From CAYQPF01 sp964419225 (GTDB lineage: Bacteria; Cloacimonadota; Cloacimonadia; Cloacimonadales; CAYQPF01), in contig CAYQPF010000032.1 of assembly GCA_964419225.1 (NCBI GenBank), positions 1 to 37,302 on the forward strand: a stretch of DNA of 37,302 nucleotides. The letters are read 5' to 3'. Shown here piece after piece: positions 7,372-14,398 of this stretch (its first letter is position 1; each line of letters begins with the position of its first letter). Under the pieces are notes generated by a model. It saw nothing but the letters and a program-made list of their open reading frames with translations. It was not told the origin of the DNA and did no database searches. The position numbers and the translations under genes are program-made.

Positions 7372-9663
7372 ATGAAGCAAAAGAGTGTTCTGCTTCTGGT
7401 CATCTTGCTCTTTTTATGGGCAATGTTACCAGCGACGCAGATGAAAGTACTCGTCGAACTGTTTAAATGGACGACGGGTTGCCCCTATTGTCCGTCAGCT
7501 CAGTTAGGGCTGCAGCAGTTATACGATGATCCCAATTTCCACGACACGGTAGTACCGGCAGTTTGGTACACATCGGGATCATTATCAGTCCCCGAAGCAC
7601 AAGCCAGACTTACTTGGTATGGTGGCGGTGGTGTTCCTCATGCTCAATTTGGAGGTTATGTGACCTCCGTAGGCGGTGGTGGTACAAGTACCTATACTAC
7701 TTATGTGCAAAAATACAATCAGGTAGTTGATGATGTGAGTCCTTTAACTATCGGAGTCGATATGGGATTGGCAGGTTCAGCTCCTGATACCGATTCTTTA
7801 GTTGTTATTGCACAGATTGATGTTACAGAAGCAATTACTACAACTCAGAATAAAGTTGTAATAGTTATGACAAGACACGAACCTGGTGAACATAATTTTG
7901 CAATTTTAAAAAAATGTGCAGATATTCCTTTTACATTGACTCAGGTTGGGGAATCAGTGACTATCAGACAGGCAATTGCTATCCCTTCAACATGGGATGC
8001 TATTCCTCTTGATCAATTTCAAGCTGTAGTTGCTGTTCAATCCTGGCAAAATAAACATGTATTACAAGCCGGGATGAACGGATTTTCTCAAATGACAGCA
8101 GCAATTGCAGCCAATGTGACATCCGGTCCAGCCAGTCTTGCTGTTCAGTTCAACAGTAATTCACTCCCCCAAACAGGTTTAACTTCCTGGCAATGGGATT
8201 TGAATGGTGATGATGTTATTGATAGTGAAGACGAAAATCCCTATTTTGTTTACGAGCAACCAGGCACTTATACAGTAAGTTTAACAGTATCCGATGGCGT
8301 AGAAGAAGCTTCTGTTACAATGCCTAATTTCATTACAGTAACACCAAGTAACAATATTACCGGCAATTTAAGCGGTATCTGGAGCCCTCAATTTGCTCCA
8401 TATATTATTACCGGAGATGTTACGATATCTGGTACCAGCAGTTTGACTATTCAACCTGGCACAGAAATTCGCATCAATAATAATGCTAAAATCAATGTTG
8501 TTGGCGGTTTTATTGCAGATGCAACAGACAGTAATCCGATTATCTTTACATCCGATAACACTTGGAAAGGATTCAATTTCAGTTTGTCCAATGCAACAGA
8601 TAACAGATTAGTCAATTGTCAAATTTCCAAATCTATCGCTGGAGCGATTTATGTAAATCAGGCTTCCCTTCGGGTTGTTGGAAATAAGATATTTGAAAAC
8701 ACTTCCTCAGCTACATCAGCAGCTATAGAAGCAGTTTCAGCCACTAATTTGGAGATCAAAAACAATTTGATCGCCAAGAACTACACCACATCAGGTGCTG
8801 GTGGTATTGGAATTACAAATTGTTCAGACAATATTATTATTAGCAACAATGTTATTGCTAATAATACCGGTTCATATGCTGGTGCTTTAAGTATTAAGCA
8901 AAACTCATTAGCTAGTTTTTCAAATAATACTGTTGCAAACAATACATTTGAATCACCCAGTGGTGGTGGACACTTGTTTGGTCAGGCATCAATCCTGAAC
9001 GTTGAAAACAGTATTCTTACCGGCGAAGGAGACATGTTCTGCAGTGTTAACAATTCAACATTTAACGTTAGCTATTCCTGTCTGAATATAGCTTATACCG
9101 GAACAGGTAATATTAATGCAGATCCGTTGTTTGTTGCACCAACAATAGCAAGCGGTAGTTATTTTGATGGAGTTGGAGCTAATTGGAGTTTACAGGCAAC
9201 TTCACCTTGTGTTGATGCCGGTAATCCTTCCACTAATTACAATGATTCACCTGATCCCGTAAATCCAAGTTTAGCTTTATGGCCCTCAATGGGTACATTG
9301 AGAAATGACATGGGTGCTTATGGTGGGCCAGATGGAGCTAGTACAGTTGAAACTCAAGATCCAAGTATTACAACTCCTGCCATGAAATCAATGTTATCAG
9401 TTTATCCTAATCCCTTCAATCCTACTACTACTATTTCTTTAAGTATTCCTAAAGAAATGGCTGGAAATCCTGTGACCCTGAGTATTTATAATCTCAAGGG
9501 ACAATTGGTTAAAACTTTGATTAATAATCAGGTTGTCAAAACCAGCAGTTTTACATGGAAAGGAATGGATAACAATAATAAGAGTGCAGCTTCTGGTATT
9601 TATTTTGTGAAATTAGTTTCAGGAAATAATGTATCAACCAAGAAAATTGCTCTTTTGAAGTAG
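7372..9663 (+). CDS. Secreted Omp28/thioredoxin-like, PKD, beta-helix protein with C-terminal sorting domain
   Basis: 763 residues from the ATG at 7372 (AGGAGG ribosome site; an upstream in-frame ATG at 7300 lies before the promoter and was rejected). Signal peptide about 1-21 (VLLLVILLFLWAMLPA). Residues about 25-235 resemble the Omp28/thioredoxin-like fold with a redox-type CPYC (FKWTTGCPYCPSAQ). A PKD domain follows at about 240-328 (WQWDLNGDDVIDSEDENPYF, GTYTVSLTVSDG). Residues about 350-610 look like a right-handed parallel beta-helix with repeated asparagine turns (NNLIAKN, NNVIANN, NNTVANN). The last 80 or so residues are a sorting domain (VYPNPFNPTTTISL, IYNLKGQLVKTL, ASGIYFVKL, KKIALLK). 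Expected to be exported and carried to the surface by a type IX-like route. Its stop codon opens the conserved 3' element. Confidence 0.88.
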   Translation: MKQKSVLLLVILLFLWAMLPATQMKVLVELFKWTTGCPYCPSAQLGLQQLYDDPNFHDTVVPAVWYTSGSLSVPEAQARLTWYGGGGVPHAQFGGYVTSVGGGGTSTYTTYVQKYNQVVDDVSPLTIGVDMGLAGSAPDTDSLVVIAQIDVTEAITTTQNKVVIVMTRHEPGEHNFAILKKCADIPFTLTQVGESVTIRQAIAIPSTWDAIPLDQFQAVVAVQSWQNKHVLQAGMNGFSQMTAAIAANVTSGPASLAVQFNSNSLPQTGLTSWQWDLNGDDVIDSEDENPYFVYEQPGTYTVSLTVSDGVEEASVTMPNFITVTPSNNITGNLSGIWSPQFAPYIITGDVTISGTSSLTIQPGTEIRINNNAKINVVGGFIADATDSNPIIFTSDNTWKGFNFSLSNATDNRLVNCQISKSIAGAIYVNQASLRVVGNKIFENTSSATSAAIEAVSATNLEIKNNLIAKNYTTSGAGGIGITNCSDNIIISNNVIANNTGSYAGALSIKQNSLASFSNNTVANNTFESPSGGGHLFGQASILNVENSILTGEGDMFCSVNNSTFNVSYSCLNIAYTGTGNINADPLFVAPTIASGSYFDGVGANWSLQATSPCVDAGNPSTNYNDSPDPVNPSLALWPSMGTLRNDMGAYGGPDGASTVETQDPSITTPAMKSMLSVYPNPFNPTTTISLSIPKEMAGNPVTLSIYNLKGQLVKTLINNQVVKTSSFTWKGMDNNNKSAASGIYFVKLVSGNNVSTKKIALLK

Positions 9664-9751
9664 GACTAGCGTCCAGCATATGGTTCAGATATCATATTCT
9701 AGGTTCTGATACTCTCAGTACTGTAATTATATGATACAGACTATAAATAAT
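9661..9751 (+). repeat. 3' element of sorting-domain genes, copy 1
   Basis: Starting at the stop codon (TAG 9661-9663), the first 34 bases are identical to those after the gene ending at 35294, and I count about 12 differences over 91 bases. Visible stems: GGAC-tagc-GTCC at the start and CTGA-tactc-TCAG near the middle, with ATGATAC near the end. A terminator follows 20 bases later. Confidence 0.85.
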
Positions 9752-9771
9752 AATTAATTTTTAATTATTTG

Positions 9772-9801
9772 TGGGGTGTAAGAAATTACACCCCATTTTT
9801 T
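9772..9801 (+). terminator. Rho-independent terminator
   Basis: TGGGGTGTAA-GAAA-TTACACCCCA forms a perfect 10-bp stem with a tetraloop, followed by six T on the + strand. It ends the transcript of the secreted protein gene, in the gap before the convergent Wzi-like gene. Confidence 0.85.
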
Positions 9802-9815
9802 ATTCTATAACTTAT

Positions 9816-11411
9816 TTAGTATTTGAGTTCCAAACCTGTAAAGATGTAGTTCTTAGTATAATCGCCATCGACTTTATGTTGGTATTTTAAATTGAGTTGA
9901 ATTTCCGGAACAGGATAGAAACAAAGCATAATCTTCAGGTTTTGTAATCTTCTTAAATCGCCTTCCAAGAAGTGAATTTTACTACTTTCCATATGATTAT
10001 TAAGAATGAACGGGTTGCTGCCAAAGGACCCCTGCTGCATGTTTTCATAATAAGCAGTTAGATCGTAGGTAGTGGCTAAATACTTAATTCTGCAAGCATA
10101 ATTGAGTAGATTAGCTCCATATTTATAGCCCAATATTTTATTGTCATGTGTATATTTTTTCCCCTCCTGATTGTGAGAATAAGTCCAGGGTCTGATGGCA
10201 GTTACTTCACCGGAGAATTCCAGGGGGATCTTTGTTAACGAAGTTTGGTAACCCATTTGACCGGCGAATCTATTACCTGACATGCTGGTGAAGATTTGTC
10301 TTTTGCTGAAATCATCCAGGAAGAAGTTCGTGTATATTTGAGAATTTTTGCCGATATTGAGGGTTGAAAACCCAAAGAATCCAACATTGTCCTTGTGATA
10401 TTGTTTTTGATCGATCCATTTATTGGAAAAAAAGACAAATGGAGTAGAATAGGCCAGATCAAAGCTTCTTTCTCCATAAATTACAACACTTCCTAAACCA
10501 ACCAGAAGGTTTTCCCCTTTGAAGGATAAGGAGTTTAAAGCAAAAGATTTCATTTGATCATATTGTAGTTCAGGATACAAATGTGAGTTTAGAGAATCGG
10601 CAGTTAGCTGACCAAGAATGGAGGTATAGTTCAAATTCCACCAGGATTTGTAAAGTTTGAGATATCCATAAGGGGTGATATCTGAAGAAAGAATCAAGGA
10701 TGAAGATATAGTTTTCCCTATCTGGTAAGTTCCATATCCACTGGAAAAATTCAGATATTTGTTTTTGAAATCAACTTCACTTTGAATTCCGTAGGCATCA
10801 TACTTTAGTGTGCCATAATCGGTAGGCTTAAGAAAGTTTTCTAAGTAGCTTTCATCAAGAAGAAAATCTTTATCACCTTTATAATTGCCCAGCCAGAAGG
10901 ATGTGAAGAAGCCAAAATTCTTTGTAAAATTACCAGCCCATTCCATACTGCCGTAATCAAAACGTCTGGACAGCCTTTCCCCGGCAGACTTTCTGGAATC
11001 ATACATAGAGCCCAGTTTCCCGCTAAAATAAATATATGCTTCGTCTTTATGGAGTGTGATCAGTCTTTTGCGTGGATGGTTTCTGGAATTAAAACAATCA
11101 AGAGATTTAACTATGTTACCTAACGGTAAAAAGGCATATGAGTACCCCTCGGGATAATTCATGCCGAGTCTGGTCATATGATGTTTTAATAAATCAATAT
11201 AGAGTGGTGGAAGTTCTGACTTTGATAATGCATCCAAATCCGTAATGATCGTATTATAGTAAATTGGATAAATATAATCAATGTCGGGCAAGTATCCATT
11301 TCTGTACATCATTTCCAAAAAGGGATAAACAGGATCATCAGTTGGTACAATAAAGTCAGCATATAGGCCTATCGAAAACAGGCATAGTATTATTAAAAAC
11401 AGGTGTTTCAT
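9816..11411 (-). CDS. Capsule-assembly Wzi-family outer-membrane protein
   Basis: 531 residues with a signal peptide (about 1-18, LFLIILCLFSIGLYA). After a short N-terminal region typical of Wzi relatives (VPTDDPVYPFLEMMYRNGYL, GYSYAFLPLG) the protein is made of alternating aromatic-rich strands expected of an 18-strand-type beta-barrel (GGF-like turns, YGSMEWAGNFTKNFGFFTSF, LAYSTPFVFFSNKW, GSNPFILNNHM), ending in an aromatic residue (TGLELKY). E. coli Wzi is a lectin that holds group 1 capsule on the surface; FCB-group relatives are widespread and mostly uncharacterised. Its own promoter is visible upstream, and it diverges from a sensor kinase gene. The nearby sugar-transferase operon fits a surface-polysaccharide role, but that link is inferred. 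Confidence 0.8.
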   Translation of the reverse strand: MKHLFLIILCLFSIGLYADFIVPTDDPVYPFLEMMYRNGYLPDIDYIYPIYYNTIITDLDALSKSELPPLYIDLLKHHMTRLGMNYPEGYSYAFLPLGNIVKSLDCFNSRNHPRKRLITLHKDEAYIYFSGKLGSMYDSRKSAGERLSRRFDYGSMEWAGNFTKNFGFFTSFWLGNYKGDKDFLLDESYLENFLKPTDYGTLKYDAYGIQSEVDFKNKYLNFSSGYGTYQIGKTISSSLILSSDITPYGYLKLYKSWWNLNYTSILGQLTADSLNSHLYPELQYDQMKSFALNSLSFKGENLLVGLGSVVIYGERSFDLAYSTPFVFFSNKWIDQKQYHKDNVGFFGFSTLNIGKNSQIYTNFFLDDFSKRQIFTSMSGNRFAGQMGYQTSLTKIPLEFSGEVTAIRPWTYSHNQEGKKYTHDNKILGYKYGANLLNYACRIKYLATTYDLTAYYENMQQGSFGSNPFILNNHMESSKIHFLEGDLRRLQNLKIMLCFYPVPEIQLNLKYQHKVDGDYTKNYIFTGLELKY

Positions 11412-11431
11412 AATTCTCCTCTTTTTTAATC

Positions 11432-11461
11432 CAAATAACAGTTAAAACTTTTGCATGTCAA
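11432..11461 (-). promoter_or_regulatory. Probable sigma-70-type promoter for the Wzi-like gene
   Basis: On the minus strand TTGACA (11461-11456), 18-base spacer, TATTTG (11437-11432), about 20 bases before the ATG at 11411 with its GAGGAGA ribosome site. Confidence 0.5.
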
Positions 11462-11527
11462 TAGAAAAAGTCCTGAATAAACTTTGATTCCTCTTTTTAG
11501 AGTATTTGGGCCTGTTTTTAGTTACAA

Positions 11528-11556
11528 TTGATTAAAACTATTGACACATTTTAATA
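11528..11556 (+). promoter_or_regulatory. Possible promoter for the hybrid kinase at 11585
   Basis: TTGATT (11528-11533), 17-base spacer, TTAATA (11551-11556). A better -35-like TTGACA at 11541 lacks a -10 at the right distance (TATAAC is 22 bases away), so the assignment is tentative. Confidence 0.3.
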
Positions 11557-11584
11557 AATAGTTCACAATATAACCGGAGGGAGT

Positions 11585-13969
11585 ATGAAATATTCATTTA
11601 TAGTTTTGAGTTTTATATTATTCTTGTTTTCAGGGTTAAATTGCAATAATTTTCCGGAAAGTGGACAGATAAGTAAAATAGTGATTGTTTCTGATGATAA
11701 TTACCCCCCCTACATTTTCAGGGATAGTGAAGGCAAATTGCAGGGAGTTATTGTCGAACAGTGGCAACTATGGGAAAGTATAACAGGTGTCGAAGTTGAT
11801 TTACAGGCAATGGACTGGGATAAAGCAAAACAAAAGATGGCAGCAAAAGAATCTGACGTAATAGAAACAATTTTTTACACGCCTGAGCGAGCTAAAATCT
11901 ATGATTTTACTAAGCCGTATGCAGAACTACCAGTGCCTGTATTCTATAACAAAAAGCTATCAGGTATTACAAAATTATCAGATTTGAAGGGATTCACGGT
12001 GGGAGTTAAATCTGGTGATGCCTGCATTGATGAGTTAAAGGAAGCCGGAGTTTATTCACTTCAGGAATACCCCTCCTATGAAGAGATAATTAAAGCAGCT
12101 TCTAATAAAACTTTACATGTTTTTTGTATTGATGAACCTCCTGCTATGTATTTTCTCTTTAAATATGGTTTAGAAGATGATTTCAATTATGCTTTCAATG
12201 TCTATACCGGCCAATTTCACAGAGCTGTTCAAAAAGGAAATACACAGCTGCTAAGCTTAATTGAAAATGGTTTTGCTAAAATTCCCTCTGCTGAATTGGA
12301 TAAGATCAATAGAAAATGGATGGGCAAGAAGCTCCAGTCCATTGATTTAAAGAAAATTATTATCATCATAATTATTATAACTTTAATAGTGGGACTACTT
12401 TTCTTAAATCTTCTCATCATGAATCGTGTTTTGCTAAAAAGAGTTAAAGAAAGGACTAAGGAACTTACAAAAACCCTTAGGGAACTGCGGGAAAGTGAAT
12501 CAAGAAACAATGCTTTTCTTAATGGAAACCCTGATTTAATGTTCTTATTCTCAGAAAATGGAGATATAATTGATTTTAAAACAATTGATACTGATTTGCT
12601 TTTTGCCAAACCTGAGGAATTTATTAACAGGAATGTTTATGATGTTATGCCGAAGAATATTGCAGATTTAACTCTTGAAAAAATAACCAAAATAGCAGTA
12701 ACTGGTGAAATCCAGTATTTTGAATACAACCTTGATTTCAAAGGGAAAATCGAATATTATGAAGCAAGACTCGTAAATTGTGGTGAACATGAATTTTTAG
12801 CAATTATCAGATGCATAACTGAAAAGAAAGAAATAGAGAACGAAAGAATGAGATCCAATAAATTGGAATCTTTGGGAATTTTAGCAGGTGGAATTGCACA
12901 TGATTTCAACAATATTCTTACTTCCATTCTGGGCAATTTGTCTTTGATTAAGTTTCAGGATGATTTATCAAATGATATAAGAATTTTAGTATCTGAAGCA
13001 GAAAAAGCCTGCCTAAGAGCAAAGAATTTAACAGTTCAGTTGCTAACCTTTTCTAAAGGCGGATCTCCGATTAAAGAAAATGCAGATTTAAATGAAATAA
13101 TCAAGGAATCAGCTGATTTCGTTTTACGTGGTTCATCCAGCAGATGTGTTTATCTACTGGATCCAAACCTTTATTGTTCTAATGTTGATAAAGGGCAAGT
13201 TAGTCAGGTCATCCAGAATTTAGTTATAAATGCTATACAAGCCATGCCGACAGGTGGAACAATCAAAATCAAATCTGAGAACTGTAATCAGGTTTCCGGA
13301 AATTTGCAAAAATTAGAACCTGGCCAATATGTTAAGATTAGTATAATTGATGAAGGTATGGGTATTCAGGAAAAAGATCTTCCTATGATTTTTGATCCGT
13401 ATTTTTCTACTAAAATACAGGGGAGCGGATTAGGATTGACGATCTGCTATTCAATTATTCATCATCACCAGGGGAGTATTGATGTTAGCTCCTCAATAGG
13501 CAAAGGGAGTACATTTGAGATTTATTTACCTGGTAGCGATTGTCTTTTACCAAAAGTAAAAATGCCTGTTCAGAATATTCAGAACGAGAAAATGAAGTGT
13601 CGAATTTTAATTATGGATGATGATGAACAAATTTGTATGGTAGGAAAGCACATGTTGACATATTTGGGATACAATGCTGATACAGCTTCACATGGAGAGG
13701 AAGTGTTGCATAAAATTCAGGAAAATTATGATTCAGGAACTCCTTACGATTTATTGATACTTGATTTAACAATTCAGGGCAAAATGGGTGGTAAGGAAAC
13801 TATGAGCATTATTAAACAGAAATATCCTCATTTGAAAGCTATTGTGACTTCAGGTTATTCAAATGATCCTGTGATGTCTAATTACAATGATTATGGATTT
13901 AGTGGCTATCTATTAAAACCCTTCGATCTGGTGACTATTAAAAAAACCATAGAAGATGTGTTATCATAG
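11585..13969 (+). CDS. Hybrid sensor histidine kinase with periplasmic solute-binding domain and receiver
   Basis: 794 residues. An N-terminal signal or anchor is followed by a family-3 solute-binding domain (about 30-250; NYPPYIFRDSEGKLQGVIVE, GVKSGDACIDEL), one membrane helix at about 258-280 (eight isoleucines in a row, then LIVGLLFLNLL), a short coiled coil, a PAS-like domain (about 300-415), HisKA with the phospho-acceptor His439 in GGIAHDFNN, HATPase_c (NLVINAIQAM, IFDPYFST, GSGLGLTICYSII) and a receiver with acidic pocket MDDDE and Asp727 (LILDLT), then TSGYSND and a late LKPF. It should sense a small polar ligand outside the membrane and pass phosphate to its own receiver. It has no DNA-binding output, so a partner must act downstream. 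A second kinase of the same design lies at 26052-28964. It starts after GGAGGG. Confidence 0.92.
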   Translation: MKYSFIVLSFILFLFSGLNCNNFPESGQISKIVIVSDDNYPPYIFRDSEGKLQGVIVEQWQLWESITGVEVDLQAMDWDKAKQKMAAKESDVIETIFYTPERAKIYDFTKPYAELPVPVFYNKKLSGITKLSDLKGFTVGVKSGDACIDELKEAGVYSLQEYPSYEEIIKAASNKTLHVFCIDEPPAMYFLFKYGLEDDFNYAFNVYTGQFHRAVQKGNTQLLSLIENGFAKIPSAELDKINRKWMGKKLQSIDLKKIIIIIIIITLIVGLLFLNLLIMNRVLLKRVKERTKELTKTLRELRESESRNNAFLNGNPDLMFLFSENGDIIDFKTIDTDLLFAKPEEFINRNVYDVMPKNIADLTLEKITKIAVTGEIQYFEYNLDFKGKIEYYEARLVNCGEHEFLAIIRCITEKKEIENERMRSNKLESLGILAGGIAHDFNNILTSILGNLSLIKFQDDLSNDIRILVSEAEKACLRAKNLTVQLLTFSKGGSPIKENADLNEIIKESADFVLRGSSSRCVYLLDPNLYCSNVDKGQVSQVIQNLVINAIQAMPTGGTIKIKSENCNQVSGNLQKLEPGQYVKISIIDEGMGIQEKDLPMIFDPYFSTKIQGSGLGLTICYSIIHHHQGSIDVSSSIGKGSTFEIYLPGSDCLLPKVKMPVQNIQNEKMKCRILIMDDDEQICMVGKHMLTYLGYNADTASHGEEVLHKIQENYDSGTPYDLLILDLTIQGKMGGKETMSIIKQKYPHLKAIVTSGYSNDPVMSNYNDYGFSGYLLKPFDLVTIKKTIEDVLS

Positions 13970-14002
13970 TTTCTTATTGACGAAATTGACAGTGAGAATA
14001 CA

Positions 14003-14030
14003 TAACTGAATGGTTAGAACCATTCAGTTA
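14003..14030. terminator. Shared hairpin between convergent genes
   Basis: TAACTGAATGGTT-AG-AACCATTCAGTTA is a perfect 13-bp stem. It lies 33 bases after the kinase stop codon and overlaps the TAA of the leftward gene ending at 14028. No long T-run flanks it, so termination strength is uncertain. Confidence 0.6.
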
Positions 14031-14363
14031 TTCAAATAAATCCATCAGGAGTAAAGATTGGCTTTCTTCATTAATAGTGATCAAATCATTGCCCATGATC
14101 AAAGTTTGCTGATTCTTATCTTCAGGAATTTCCAGAAATTTGTACAATGAGCTTTTGCCGAAAAGGTATTTACTTTCTGCGTGTTTATCTTCAAAATGAA
14201 GATACCCCAGGCTTTCTAACTTTTCAGGATTCTCTACAGTAAACTCCCTGTTGATTGTTTCTTCTGAAGAGAATCCTGACACTTTATTCAAGTGGTGAAT
14301 ATAAATTACCTTTTTATCTATCTTAAGATCCTTGATTATGAAATCATAATTATTCCAGCTCAT
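14028..14363 (-). CDS. Hypothetical protein, 111 residues
   Basis: I do not recognise it. It has no signal peptide or membrane segment, is acidic and lysine-rich, and looks like a small soluble alpha/beta protein (IDKKVIYIHHLNKVSG, VENPEKLESLGYLHFED, SLLLMDLFE). The ATG follows an AAGGAG site, and the gene begins 35 bases after the PorZ-like gene, so it is probably the last cistron of the polysaccharide operon. A link to surface export is not supported by its own sequence. Confidence 0.65.
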   Translation of the reverse strand: MSWNNYDFIIKDLKIDKKVIYIHHLNKVSGFSSEETINREFTVENPEKLESLGYLHFEDKHAESKYLFGKSSLYKFLEIPEDKNQQTLIMGNDLITINEESQSLLLMDLFE

Positions 14364-14398
14364 AATTTCTCCTTAGAAATCAAGAAATTTGAAATGAA

